64,000 nt of DNA from Candidatus Eisenbergiella merdavium (lineage in GTDB: Bacteria; Bacillota; Clostridia; Lachnospirales; Lachnospiraceae), in assembly GCA_019119595.1 (NCBI GenBank), contig DWWS01000027.1, positions 39,747 to 103,746 of the forward strand, given 5' to 3'. The position numbers and the translations under genes were made by a program. Below, in pieces: positions 24,571 through 33,364 of the stretch. Position 1 is the stretch's first letter, and each line of letters begins with the position of its first letter. Under the pieces are notes generated by a model. The model was given only the letters and a program-made list of their open reading frames with translations, made no database searches and was not told the origin of the DNA.

Positions 24571-25077
24571 TTAACGCTTTTCAGTTAAAAACATGGTCAT
24601 TGTACGGCCCTCCACCTTGGGGGCCTTCTCAACCACCGCCACATCGGAAAGCATCTGGGCGAAATCGTCCAGGATGTGCTTGGTGGTCTGCATGTGAGCC
24701 ATCTCACGGCCGCGGAAACGTAAGGTCACCTTCACCTTGTTTCCCTTCGTCAGGAATTTTCTCGCCGCCCCGACCTTCGTGTTCAGGTCGTTGGTATCGA
24801 TGTTCGGAGACATGCGGATTTCCTTGATCTCGATGGTCCTCTGCTTCTTCTTCGCTTCCTTTTCCTTGCGGGCAAGCTCATATCTGTACTTGCCGTAGTC
24901 CACGATCTTGCAGACCGGGGGCTTCGCCGTAGGGGCGATCTTCACCAGATCCAGTCCGGCTTCCTCCGCGATCTTCATGGCATCTCTGGAAGACATGATG
25001 CCAAGCTGCGCGCCGTCCTCTCCAATCAAACGTACCTCTCTGTCCCTGATCTGTTCATTGATAAATAAATCGCTAAT
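24571..25077 (-). CDS. infC: Translation initiation factor IF-3, AUU start
   Basis: IF-3 checks the start codon and keeps subunits apart. The N-terminal domain begins ISDLFINEQIRDREVRLIGE and the C-terminal domain has KIVDYGKYRYE, MSPNIDTNDL and VTLRFRGREMAH. I extend the gene to an ATT codon at 25077, because GGAGGG lies 7 bases before it and the N-terminal residues match the family only from there. No ATG exists upstream of residue 17 or so. Rare AUU starts are known for infC, allowing IF-3 to limit its own synthesis. The protein is 168 aa. Confidence 0.95.
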   Translation of the reverse strand: MSDLFINEQIRDREVRLIGEDGAQLGIMSSRDAMKIAEEAGLDLVKIAPTAKPPVCKIVDYGKYRYELARKEKEAKKKQRTIEIKEIRMSPNIDTNDLNTKVGAARKFLTKGNKVKVTLRFRGREMAHMQTTKHILDDFAQMLSDVAVVEKAPKVEGRTMTMFLTEKR

Positions 25078-25209
25078 TGTTTTACCCTCCTAAGAAACCT
25101 GGAATCCGGACATATCTCCCGCGCCGGATATCGCCTCCTGCATCCGTTTCCGAGACAATAACTCCCGTTCCGCCGATGAGAACCCCTCATAAACACCGCT
25201 TTTACACAC

Positions 25210-25235
25210 AAAAAAACGGACAGCATCGCTCTCCG
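25210..25235 (-). promoter_or_regulatory. Attenuator in the infC leader (L20-leader type)
   Basis: On the minus strand CGGA-AGC pairs with GCT-TCCG across GAT with one mismatch, followed by seven T, about 130 bases before the AUU start. A leader terminator at this place matches the L20-controlled attenuation known from Firmicutes infC operons. The rest of the leader (25078-25330) contains further pairing parts I did not resolve. Confidence 0.6.
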
Positions 25236-25480
25236 CCAATCATAAATCACCAGCCGGAACCCATCTTCCGGACTGTCGGACATGAACGCCTATAAGCACG
25301 ATAGCCATAGGGTGAGAGCGGATACTCTGCTTTTTGTCATATTGAAAACATAAAACTGCAAATGTTCTGCACCTGCGTACCTTTGTACTTTAACACAGCA
25401 GGCTTTTTCTGTCAATCCCTTTATTCAAAAAAAGCCATATCTTCAAAAAAGCTTTTCCAAATACTGCCATCCTCAGAAGG

Positions 25481-25508
25481 GGAGAGAGGACGCGCCTCTC
25501 TCCTTTTT
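25481..25508. terminator. Terminator hairpin near the DUF1540 gene end
   Basis: GGAGAGAGG pairs with CCTCTCTCC across ACGCG. Five T follow on the plus strand; on the minus strand the tail is CCTTCT, which is weaker. It probably ends the DUF1540 transcript and isolates the infC leader. Confidence 0.65.
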
Positions 25509-25526
25509 CCGAAAAACCGGGGTTTT

Positions 25527-25838
25527 TTACCTTTCCTTAAAGGTCGCACAGTTGGTCTCGCCGCAGTCGCAGGCCCCGCAGCCTTTGATGTCCACGTGCT
25601 CCGCGGAGCACTTGTAGTCCTTATTGTAGACGCACTTTACGGCCTGACAATCAATGGAGATCGTCCTTCCGGGATTCATGGAATTGGATGCCTGTCCCTC
25701 TTTTCTCTGCCGGAAGCTCTCGCAGCAGGTATCCTCCTCCTTCCGGGCATTTTTGCCGCCCACGAGGATATCTCCCTTACAGCACAGTCTGTCGCTGTTA
25801 TAGGTACAGTTTTCCACCGCACATTTCAATTCCGCCAT
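25527..25838 (-). CDS. DUF1540 cysteine-rich protein
   Basis: The 103-aa protein has two copies of a Cys pattern: CAVENCTYNSDRLCCKGDI with CCESF near residues 6-42, and CQAVKCVYNKDYKCSAEHV with CATF near 65-100. This is the DUF1540 layout, presumed to bind metal. The function is unknown; it is common in spore-forming Clostridia. I chose the ATG at 25838 (MAELKC), which has AAGGAAAT upstream. Confidence 0.88.
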   Translation of the reverse strand: MAELKCAVENCTYNSDRLCCKGDILVGGKNARKEEDTCCESFRQRKEGQASNSMNPGRTISIDCQAVKCVYNKDYKCSAEHVDIKGCGACDCGETNCATFKER

Positions 25839-25951
25839 ATTTCCTTCTGCCTCCTTCTTAAAATTCTGCCCGAATCTGTTCAAACGTCCGGGTACAGAAT
25901 TATTCTTTCTTGTTCCGAGGCAGAATATGCGCGGCCTTTTGAAAAAAATTT

Positions 25952-26473
25952 TTAATAATTCCGGCTGACGAAATCCATTTCCTCCACTCTCGCGCTGCGG
26001 TTCAGCTTCAGAGCAAGCCCGAAAAAATAGCCGGAAAGAAGGTTGCAGAAATCAAACAGGGCATCCGGCGTCTCGTGTCCCTGATGGGCGTGGCGGTAAA
26101 GAAGCCGCACCAGCTGCTTGCTCTTTACACGAAGCACGTGGGCGAGGGCCGCCGTCTCACAGCCCTGGGGAAGCACAAACCGGTGAACGCTTCCGGCCGC
26201 CTCCCGCATCAAAAGCCGAGTTCTGTCCCTGAGAGCGTTCACCTCCTCCGACTTCAGGCTGAAAGCGGTGCGAAGCGTGGGATTGGCATGATAGATCATC
26301 TCGTCCAGCCACAGAAGCTCCGCCCTGAGCGCAGGCTCCTCCACCTTCGCCGCAAGAAGCCCCGTCAGGCTCGCCAGCTCGTCCGTCAAAAGCTCAAAGT
26401 CACAGCGCAGATCCTGCGGCTCATCCGCCAGAAAGGGATAGGCCTCGTCAGCGCTGCGGTATATGTTCTCCAT
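25952..26473 (-). CDS. Corrinoid adenosyltransferase-like protein (PduO/EutT-type)
   Basis: The 173-aa helical protein ends with FVLPQGCETAALAHVLRVKS near 97-117 and LFDFCNLLSGYFFGLALKLN near 140, resembling the ATP-binding C-terminal helices of PduO-type cob(I)alamin adenosyltransferases. Its start overlaps the ABC ATPase gene by 26 bases and has GGAGGAG upstream, so it is the last gene of the import operon. Together this points to cobamide uptake followed by adenosylation. The N-terminal half is diverged, so activity is not certain. Confidence 0.7.
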   Translation of the reverse strand: MENIYRSADEAYPFLADEPQDLRCDFELLTDELASLTGLLAAKVEEPALRAELLWLDEMIYHANPTLRTAFSLKSEEVNALRDRTRLLMREAAGSVHRFVLPQGCETAALAHVLRVKSKQLVRLLYRHAHQGHETPDALFDFCNLLSGYFFGLALKLNRSARVEEMDFVSRNY

Positions 26474-27290
26474 TCAGGATCTCCTCCATTCTCCGGGCGG
26501 ACTGCTCCATCCAGCCCGCCACATCCATTTCCCAGGTTTCCTCCAGAAGCTGCGGGGAGATGACGCCCGCATCCCCAAAGGCCAGCACGCGCCCGTCCTT
26601 CAGGAAGCAGAACACGTCCGCAAGCCGGAGCGCCAGGCTGATATCATGCAGGACGCCCACAACGGCGTGGCCCGGCTGCGCTCCCCAGTCCCTCAGATAG
26701 TCCACAAGCTCGGTCTGGTATTTCAGATCCATGTGGCTCGTGGGCTCATCCAGCAGCATGACCGAAGGCTCCTGCGCCAGCGCCCTTGCCAGAAAGACCC
26801 GCTGAAGCTGGCCGCCGGAAAGCTCCGTCACCGGCCTGTCCTTCTTGTCCTCCAGGCCCGCCGCCCGCAGGCAGGCGTTCACCGCCTCCCGCTCCTTCTC
26901 CTCGTTTCCGGAAAGCATCCCGCCAAAAAGGCCGGAGGCGCGGTGGACATAGCGCCCCATCCTCACCGTTTCCTCCACCGTATAGGACAGGGAGGCCCCG
27001 GCAAACTGGCTCATCATGGCCACCCTTTTCGCCAGCTCCTCCCGCTTCAGCCTCTGCACATCCGCTCCGCAAAGGCGCACCGTGCCGCTATAGGGAAGAA
27101 GGCCCGCGATCACCCGCAGGAGCGTGGTCTTCCCGCTTCCGTTGCGGCCAAGTATGGCGAGCCGCTGTCCCTCCCGCAGGGAAAAGGAAATATCCTTTAA
27201 AACCGGATCCCGTCCATAGCCCGCGCTGACATGAACAAGCTCCAGCGCTGTCCCGGCGTCATTCTTTTTTTTCCTTCCGTCCTTTTCCAT
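26448..27290 (-). CDS. ABC transporter ATPase, FecCDE/BtuD type
   Basis: The 280-aa ATPase energises the importer. Walker A is GRNGSGKTT near 47, the Q-loop follows in AMMSQFAG, the signature LSGGQLQRVFLARAL near 152 and Walker B VMLLDEPTSHMD near 172. I prefer the ATG at 27290 (MEKDGRKKK, GAGGTGG upstream); a TTG at 27365, 3 bases after the permease stop, is an alternative. It lies between permease and adenosyltransferase genes. Confidence 0.88.
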   Translation of the reverse strand: MEKDGRKKKNDAGTALELVHVSAGYGRDPVLKDISFSLREGQRLAILGRNGSGKTTLLRVIAGLLPYSGTVRLCGADVQRLKREELAKRVAMMSQFAGASLSYTVEETVRMGRYVHRASGLFGGMLSGNEEKEREAVNACLRAAGLEDKKDRPVTELSGGQLQRVFLARALAQEPSVMLLDEPTSHMDLKYQTELVDYLRDWGAQPGHAVVGVLHDISLALRLADVFCFLKDGRVLAFGDAGVISPQLLEETWEMDVAGWMEQSARRMEEILNGEHIPQR

Positions 27291-27367
27291 TTCCACCTCA
27301 GTCTGAAGCCTCAGCACCGGCCCTGCATTCCTTCCTGCAAAATCCGGATCGGCTGTCCGGCACAAAG

Positions 27368-28396
27368 CTATTTTTCCTTAAAATAGATCCAGGCAAAAAA
27401 GGGCGCGCCGATGAGAGCAGTCACCGCTCCCACGGGAAGCTCCGTCGGGGCGAGCAGAGTCCTTGCCGCGAGGTCGGCAAGCACCATGAAAGCGCCGCCG
27501 AACAGCACGGAAACCGGAAGCGCATACCTGTGCGCCGGTCCGAAAATCTTCCTCGCCACATGGGGAGCGATCAGATCGATGAAGCCGATGGTGCCGGTGA
27601 AGCAGACCGCCGTACCCGTCAGAAGGGATGCCGCCACGATCAGCTTCAGCTTGACCCTCTTCGTATCCACGCCCATGGTCTGCGCCGCTTCCTCCCCGAA
27701 GGTCATCATGTCCATCTGCGAAGAAAACAGCCACAGATACAGCGTTCCCGGGATCAGAACCGCGGCGAGGATCGCCGCCTGCTGCCAACTCCGCCCGGAA
27801 AAGCTTCCCATCTGCCACAGAAGAAGCTGCTGCATGTAATTCTGCTTTAAAACGCTCAGCAGCGTGAGCAATGCGTTGACGAACAGGGAAAAAACCATGC
27901 CCGTCAGGATGATGGTCTGGTTTTTCAGTCCCCGGTCCATCCGCGCGGCAAAGGCGATCACCGCAAGCACCGTCCCAAGGCCGAACAGGAAGCCCGCCGC
28001 AGGAAGGGTCAGAAAGCCTGCCACAGGAAAGACAAAGCCGCTCACGATCACCAGCGCCGCTCCCAGGGAAGCGCCGGAGGACACTCCAAGCGTGTAGCTG
28101 CTGGCAAGGGGATTGCGCAGCACCGACTGCATCACCGTGCCGCTGGCTGCAAGCGCCCCTCCCACCAGAAAGGCGCACAGACAGCGGGGAAGACGCAGCG
28201 AAAGAAGGATCGCCGCCTGATTCTGTGAGATCCCTTCCGGAAGAGGCCGGGAGAAAAACCGGTTCCCCAGGATCGCCAGAATATCACCCGGAGACATCCG
28301 CACACTCCCCACGCCCGCTCCCGCCATCAGCGAAAGCAGGCAGAGAAGGAGCAGCACGGCCAGCTTTCTTTTTTTACTCCAGCGAAGCATATTCAT
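27368..28396 (-). CDS. FecCD-family importer permease
   Basis: The 342-aa protein has about ten membrane segments and family blocks LRLPRCLCAFLVGGALAASG near 66, NPLASSYTLGVSSGA near 94 and FIDLIAPHVARKIFG near 272. It should form the membrane channel for B12 or a siderophore. It overlaps the binding-protein gene by 23 bases. Confidence 0.92.
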   Translation of the reverse strand: MNMLRWSKKRKLAVLLLLCLLSLMAGAGVGSVRMSPGDILAILGNRFFSRPLPEGISQNQAAILLSLRLPRCLCAFLVGGALAASGTVMQSVLRNPLASSYTLGVSSGASLGAALVIVSGFVFPVAGFLTLPAAGFLFGLGTVLAVIAFAARMDRGLKNQTIILTGMVFSLFVNALLTLLSVLKQNYMQQLLLWQMGSFSGRSWQQAAILAAVLIPGTLYLWLFSSQMDMMTFGEEAAQTMGVDTKRVKLKLIVAASLLTGTAVCFTGTIGFIDLIAPHVARKIFGPAHRYALPVSVLFGGAFMVLADLAARTLLAPTELPVGAVTALIGAPFFAWIYFKEK

Positions 28397-29480
28397 CCGG
28401 ATAAACCGCCTTTGCCATTTCGATCAGTGCATCTACGATATGATGGTTGGGAAGGCTGCTCGCCGCGTTATCGATATAGTAGGCCTGTCCCTCGGCAACC
28501 GCCGTCACATTCTGCCAGCCCTCACGTCCAAGGATCTCCGCCACCGGATCCTCATTGGAAAAATTGTCGCTGGTCAGGATCACGTCCGGATCGGCTGCGA
28601 CGGCGCTCTCCTCCGTCACGGAGATCCAGCCCTCCTGATCGGCGAGCACGTTTTCGGCTCCGATCAGCTCGATCATTTCATTCAGATATACGCCGGTGCC
28701 GAAGCTGTACAGATAGGGAACCGGAGAGATCTCAAACAGGACGGTCTTTTTCTCCCCGATGGTCTCACCGATGGCGCGCACCTGCTCGATCACTGTCTCC
28801 ATCCCTTCTACCAGGGCCTTTCCTTCCTCCGGCATTCCCACGCAGTCCGCCACGAACTGCACGTCCGCTTCCACATCCGCGATGGAATTGGAGGTGGGAA
28901 TCTCCGCCACGCAGACGCCGGCGTCCCGCACGGATTTGAAAATATCATCCCCGCCCTGGCTGCTCATGCTGCTGACGAACACGATATCCGCCTCCGCATT
29001 CATGATCTGCTCCAGATCCGGCTCCATCATGTTGAACTGAAGCACGTCCCCGCTCAGTCCCTCCGCATACATGGGAGAGTTGCTGTCCACGGCGACGATC
29101 TTTTCCGCGAGGCCAAGATCGCACAGGATCTGCGTGGTAGCGGGAGCAAGAGAAATGATCCGCTCCGCCTCGTCCGGCACCGTGATGGGATTTCCCGCCC
29201 GGTCCTGCGCCGCTGCCTCCCAGGCCGCTTCCGTTTCCGCCTCTGCGGCAGCCGTTTCATCCGCGGCTCCATCCTCGCCAGTCACACCAGCCGCACCGGA
29301 GGCCGCTGTTTCTGAGGACGCGCTTTCCGTTCCCGCCGCCGTGCTTTCCTCCACAGCCGCCGTGCCTTCCGCGCCCGCCTCATTTTCTCCCGCGCTTCCG
29401 GAAGCGCCGCCCTGGCAGGCCGTCATGACAAACGCGAGCAAAACTGCCGCGCAAAGGGACATAATCTTTTTCTTTTTCAT
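28374..29480 (-). CDS. Substrate-binding lipoprotein of the B12/iron-type importer
   Basis: The 368-aa protein has a lipoprotein signal (MKKKKIMSLCAAV, cleavage before Cys in MTACQGG, residue about 22). An acidic Ala/Glu-rich linker to about 90 follows, then the BtuF/FhuD-like fold: RIISLAPATTQILCDLGL near 106 and YYIDNAASSLPNHHIVDALI near 335. I chose the ATG at 29480 with GGAGGAATATT upstream. The adenosyltransferase-like gene in the operon favours cobamide as ligand; no cobalamin riboswitch was found in the leader. Confidence 0.9.
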   Translation of the reverse strand: MKKKKIMSLCAAVLLAFVMTACQGGASGSAGENEAGAEGTAAVEESTAAGTESASSETAASGAAGVTGEDGAADETAAAEAETEAAWEAAAQDRAGNPITVPDEAERIISLAPATTQILCDLGLAEKIVAVDSNSPMYAEGLSGDVLQFNMMEPDLEQIMNAEADIVFVSSMSSQGGDDIFKSVRDAGVCVAEIPTSNSIADVEADVQFVADCVGMPEEGKALVEGMETVIEQVRAIGETIGEKKTVLFEISPVPYLYSFGTGVYLNEMIELIGAENVLADQEGWISVTEESAVAADPDVILTSDNFSNEDPVAEILGREGWQNVTAVAEGQAYYIDNAASSLPNHHIVDALIEMAKAVYPDEYASLE

Positions 29481-29524
29481 AATATTCCTCCAAAATGAAC
29501 ACTTTTTATTCCCACGGGCGGCGA

Positions 29525-29556
29525 GCCAAATAGCCATGCAGGCATGGCTATTTGGC
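29525..29556 (-). repeat. Perfect 15-bp hairpin in the importer leader
   Basis: GCCAAATAGCCATGC and its exact reverse complement flank a 2-base centre, followed by neither a T run nor a coding frame. It lies 45 bases before the start at 29480 and could be an mRNA stabiliser, a protein site or a read-through barrier from the upstream gene. Confidence 0.7.
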
Positions 29557-29570
29557 GACTGCCGCGAGGA

Positions 29571-29645
29571 TCAGCCGGGTTATCCTGCCAGGGTCAGCCA
29601 GGGCTATCTGCCAAGATCAGCCAGGGCTATCTGCCAGGGTCAGCC
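29571..29645 (-). repeat. 23-bp tandem repeat spanning the 3' end of the glycosyltransferase gene
   Basis: TCAGCC recurs at 29571, 29594, 29617 and 29640, exactly 23 bases apart, with the unit body CAGGGCTATCTGCCA conserved. The stop codon of the upstream gene lies in the third unit. Confidence 0.8.
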
Positions 29646-31362
29646 GGTACAGATTGAACCAGTAGCGTTCCAGCAGAAGGCTGTCCACCGTTTCCGCGGG
29701 GACGACCCCCAGCTCCTGCCACTCTGCCAGAACGGCTTCCCTGGCAAGATTGCTTCCCGCGAACCAGACCGTCCGGCCCTCCTCCAGAAGGCTCTTTACC
29801 CAGGCCGCGTCTCCGGCCGCCTTCGCCTCCGGGAACATTTCCGCGATCAGCGCCTCCGGCTCATCGCCGTACAGCCAGGTTTCCCGGTTCAGATAATACC
29901 CCGCCACCGCCTGCATCTGGTCGAAATTGAACAGGATCACGCTGTCCTCTCCTAATCCGTCAAAGGCTTCCAGGGTACGTTCCATCTGCTCCTTTTTTAC
30001 CAGCTCGCCCTGCGCGAAGGAACGGTAATCCACCAGTCCGACGACGATCAGGAGCGCCAACGGAAGGATTCTCCATAGAAACATCCGGCCCACCGCCCCA
30101 AGCCGCCCGGCCTGCCGGAGTTTTGTCGCATCCTGCCGTGCCTCTGCCGCCTGCCGTTGCTCTGCCTCCTGCCGCGCCTCTGTCTTCTGACGCGCCTCTG
30201 CCTCCTGTCGCGTTCCGTCCGGAAGCGGCCTTTTTTTCGCAGCAAAATATGCGAAGCAGTACCAGAAGCCGCCCAGCGCGGGCAGCATATAGCGGTAAAT
30301 GAAAACCGGGCGCATCAGAAAGGACACCGCGATCCCGAACAGAGCCGTTCCCGCAAGCACCCAGATCCCGCAGGAGGCGTAAACCGCCTCCGTCCATTCT
30401 CCGCTGTCCCTTTTCCGGTTCCGGAAGGCCCGGAGCAGAAGCAGGAGCAGGCAGAGGAACAGAAGCACCGCCAGCGCGTAATCCGGAAGCTGATACCCCG
30501 TCGAGGGCTTCAGAACAAATTTCACGCAGCCGCCGAAGCAGCTCAAGGTCAGCGGCAGGATCCAGTAATCCTCACGCACCGCCGACACCTGGCTGATCGC
30601 GCTGGGAAGCCAGGGCAGATAGGCCAGCACGGACAAAGCCGCGCACAGCAGCCAGAGTGCGATATTTTTCCGGATCCTTTCCTTCCTTTTCCAGAAAAGC
30701 AGGGCCGCCAGCGCCGCATAGAGGCAGGCCGCCGAAACCGCCGCAAAATAATGGCAGTAGGCCGCACAGACTCCAAAGATCCAGAATGCCGCCCAGTGTC
30801 TTCTCATTCCGGTCAGAAGGATCTCCCGCATGTGCAGAAACGCCGCCGTCAGAAAAAAAAGCGCCCAGCCGTACATCCGCACCTCCGTGGTGTAATTGGA
30901 CATCTGCGGCATGGCAAGAAGGCAGAAGGCAAACAGCCCCGCACACAGCCAGCCGTCCCGTTTCCGCACCGGAAAGCCGGCATAGCAGAGCAGTCCCAGA
31001 TAAGGAAGCACCGACGCAGCCTTGGCGGCGGTCACCGGGTTCACCCCCGGCGCGAAGAAAGAGACCACGTCCACAACAGCCTTCCCGATCAGATAGTAAA
31101 GGGGCGGGTGCACGTCCCTTGCCGCAAGGGAAAGAAGCCTTCCCACCGGCTGCTCCAGGAAGCCCATGGTAAACAGCTCATCATACCAGATATCGGCCGA
31201 TCCGCACAGATAGAGGCTGCAAATGGCCATGCCCGCCGCAAGAAGAAAAAGCAGGATTCCCGCCGCATCGGAAACCGATACCGGCCTGCTCTTTGTCCTT
31301 TCCGTATCACACGGCTCTGTCTGCCGTTTTTCCCTGATAATTTTCTCTTTCACTGTTTTCAC
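29617..31362 (-). CDS. Polytopic membrane glycosyltransferase (GT39/PMT-like)
   Basis: The 581-aa protein has about twelve membrane segments. An early extracytoplasmic loop has ADIWYDELFTMGF near 55 and ARDVHPPLYYLIGK near 80, the acidic sites of lipid-linked sugar transferases. A cytoplasmic loop near 385-420 carries a low-complexity run of RQxAEAR-type heptads. I place the start at GTG 31362, with GGAGGG 6 bases upstream. The last residues come from a tandem DNA repeat. The sugar and acceptor are unknown. Confidence 0.82.
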   Translation of the reverse strand: MKTVKEKIIREKRQTEPCDTERTKSRPVSVSDAAGILLFLLAAGMAICSLYLCGSADIWYDELFTMGFLEQPVGRLLSLAARDVHPPLYYLIGKAVVDVVSFFAPGVNPVTAAKAASVLPYLGLLCYAGFPVRKRDGWLCAGLFAFCLLAMPQMSNYTTEVRMYGWALFFLTAAFLHMREILLTGMRRHWAAFWIFGVCAAYCHYFAAVSAACLYAALAALLFWKRKERIRKNIALWLLCAALSVLAYLPWLPSAISQVSAVREDYWILPLTLSCFGGCVKFVLKPSTGYQLPDYALAVLLFLCLLLLLLRAFRNRKRDSGEWTEAVYASCGIWVLAGTALFGIAVSFLMRPVFIYRYMLPALGGFWYCFAYFAAKKRPLPDGTRQEAEARQKTEARQEAEQRQAAEARQDATKLRQAGRLGAVGRMFLWRILPLALLIVVGLVDYRSFAQGELVKKEQMERTLEAFDGLGEDSVILFNFDQMQAVAGYYLNRETWLYGDEPEALIAEMFPEAKAAGDAAWVKSLLEEGRTVWFAGSNLAREAVLAEWQELGVVPAETVDSLLLERYWFNLYRLTLADSPG

Positions 31363-31449
31363 AGCTTTCCCTCCATGTCGGGGCGAGGACACCTGGCCCA
31401 GCGCAGACGCTTTCAAAAGCGCCACTGGCACACGGCGCTTTTTAGCAGT

Positions 31450-31478
31450 ATTCTAAAATATTTCTCTTTCGATGTAAA
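31450..31478 (-). promoter_or_regulatory. Promoter of the glycosyltransferase gene
   Basis: Minus-strand TTTACA (31473-31478) and TAGAAT (31450-31455) are 17 bases apart. A CAGCCC/GGGCT hairpin lies just upstream. Confidence 0.65.
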
Positions 31479-31541
31479 GCCCTTTTGGGGCTGATGCTTC
31501 CTCCGCCGGACCGGATTCTTCCTCTGCGGCTTTTTCTTTCC

Positions 31542-31584
31542 AGAGAAGAACCGCCGCGAAAATCGGTCTGATTCCCGCGGCGGC
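31542..31584 (-). terminator. Probable terminator downstream of the hydrogenase gene
   Basis: CCGCCGCG pairs with CGCGGCGG on the minus strand, followed by TTCTTCTCT. It lies 105 bases after the hydrogenase stop in a 327-base gap that otherwise holds only the glycosyltransferase promoter. Confidence 0.5.
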
Positions 31585-31689
31585 TCCCGCTCATACAACA
31601 GGCGCTTCCACAGGGAGCGCACCCGCTGTCATATTCCTGTTTTTTTCATATGATCCGTCAGCGATGCAATGCGCCAGCGGCGAAATGCA

Positions 31690-33147
31690 TCAGCGATGCA
31701 TGGAGAAGGAATCCAGATCGTAATTGCTCAGGTTCTCATGGACGCCTCTCTTATCGGCCTCTCCGATCAGTTTGTCTCTGTCCTTTTTGGCAGCCTGAGC
31801 GGATTTATGATGGCTGGGGCCGCCCACGCAGCCGCCTTCACAGATCATGCCTTCGATGAAGTCCTCAGGCAGTCTGCCGATCTTGAGCAGGGTCAGCGCC
31901 TTCTTGCATTCCGCAATGCCGCTGCATCTTGCGACCTTGATATCGGTGTTCTCTCCGGTCTCCTTGAGGCACTCGAGAACAGCCTCCGTCACGCCGCCGC
32001 CGTTTCCGAAGCGTTTTCCGAACACGCTCGCCTCCTGGCTGGTATTCTCCTCCGGCTCCAGTTCAACGTCCTTCGCGCGCATGATAGCGCGGATCTCTCC
32101 GAAGGTCAGCACGAAATCAGCGTTACCTTCGATGCCATGCTCATGAGCCTCCGACTTTTTCGCCGTGCAGGGCCCAATGAAAACGGTGACTGTCTCGGGA
32201 TCCTTTGCCTTCAGAAGTCTGGACACCGCACACATGGGGGATACAGTTGTGGAAACATTTCCGACAACCTCCGGGAAATGCTTGCGGATGTAGTTTACGA
32301 ACGCAGGGCAGCAGGAGGTGGTCATCTTCTTGCCTTCTTTGAAGCCCTCCGCCCATTCCTCAGCCTCAAAGGCAGCGGTCAGATCTCCGCCAAGTCCGAC
32401 CTCAACGAAGTCGGTAAAGCCGACCTTCTTCATGGCCGTTCTCCAGCTCGCCATGGTGACGTTGGGACCGAACTGTCCTTCTCCGGCAGGAGCGAGCATG
32501 GCGATCACCTTTTTGCCGTCGCGGATTGCATTCACCACATCCGCCACATCCGACTTGGATGCCACGGCTCCGAACGGGCAGGCATGGATACACTGTCCGC
32601 AGCGGATGCACTTCTCATCGTCGATCTGGCATACGCCGTTCTCGTCCATTTCCATGGCGCCGACGGGGCAGCTCTTCATGCAGGGTCTCTGAATCTTCAG
32701 GATCGCGGAATAAGCGCAGGCATCCGCGCACTTGCCGCAGGCTTTACACTTATCCGGCTCGATATAGGAACGGCCGTTGCTGATGGTGATCGCTCCAAAA
32801 TTACATGCCTGCTTACAGGACTTTGCCAGACAGCCCTGGCACAGATCCGTCACAACATAGCCGGAGGAAATCGGACATTCCTCGCAGGCCGAGTTGATCA
32901 CCTGAACGACGTTTTCGCTTTCTTTGGTTCCGGGGCACTTTCCCTCCGCCAGCCTTACTCTCTGTCTGATGATCTCGCGCTCTTTGTAAATACAGCAGCG
33001 GAAGCGTGCAGTAGGCCCGGGAATCATGTCAAAGGGGATATTATCTTTTTTCTCTTCCAGCTCGCCGGCAAACGCCAGCTTCGCCACTTCCGTAAGCACC
33101 TCGTGCTTGATTTTTAAAATGGTAGCATCATCGGATACTCTGCCCAT
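31690..33147 (-). CDS. [FeFe] hydrogenase, group-B-like
   Basis: The 485-aa protein has an N-terminal half with many Cys motifs: CQGCLAKSCKQACNFGAI near 102, CKACGKCADACAYSAI near 133 and CIRCGQCIHACPFGAV near 181, for 4Fe-4S clusters. The H-cluster domain has TTSCCPAFVNYIRKHFPE near 272, GPCTAKKSEAHEH near 326 and MICEGGCVGGPSHH near 443. These match P1, P2 and P3 with group-B-type changes. It follows nifJ on the same strand with a terminator between. It likely balances ferredoxin by making or taking up hydrogen; a sensory role is possible. Confidence 0.85.
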   Translation of the reverse strand: MGRVSDDATILKIKHEVLTEVAKLAFAGELEEKKDNIPFDMIPGPTARFRCCIYKEREIIRQRVRLAEGKCPGTKESENVVQVINSACEECPISSGYVVTDLCQGCLAKSCKQACNFGAITISNGRSYIEPDKCKACGKCADACAYSAILKIQRPCMKSCPVGAMEMDENGVCQIDDEKCIRCGQCIHACPFGAVASKSDVADVVNAIRDGKKVIAMLAPAGEGQFGPNVTMASWRTAMKKVGFTDFVEVGLGGDLTAAFEAEEWAEGFKEGKKMTTSCCPAFVNYIRKHFPEVVGNVSTTVSPMCAVSRLLKAKDPETVTVFIGPCTAKKSEAHEHGIEGNADFVLTFGEIRAIMRAKDVELEPEENTSQEASVFGKRFGNGGGVTEAVLECLKETGENTDIKVARCSGIAECKKALTLLKIGRLPEDFIEGMICEGGCVGGPSHHKSAQAAKKDRDKLIGEADKRGVHENLSNYDLDSFSMHR

Positions 33148-33230
33148 ATTTCCTTGTTTATCCTCTTTCCTGTTTGGTAAAAAAATATGTTTTTGGTTTC
33201 CGCTTCTTCTATTTCCGTTTTTTTCTATGG

Positions 33231-33268
33231 AAAAGGCCGGCGTTGAGTCAGTCCCACCAGCCGGCCTT
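33231..33268 (-). terminator. Terminator after nifJ
   Basis: AAGGCCGGC pairs with GCCGGCCTT on the minus strand, followed by TTCC. A second perfect hairpin, ATGCGAAAG/CTTTCGCAT (33278-33298), lies closer to nifJ. The rest of the 217-base gap to the hydrogenase gene shows nothing more. Confidence 0.65.
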
Positions 33269-33364
33269 CAGCCATATGCGAAAGGAGCTTTCGCATCATA
33301 CACGGCGCCAGCCGCAAAACCGGAACGCCCCGAAGGGCATCCGGCCTTACCCGGCGTAGTTTGA

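Noticed and set aside
29481..29616. Cobalamin riboswitch before the B12-type importer
   Set aside because: The conserved B12 box is absent; the leader holds a perfect hairpin and tandem repeats instead.
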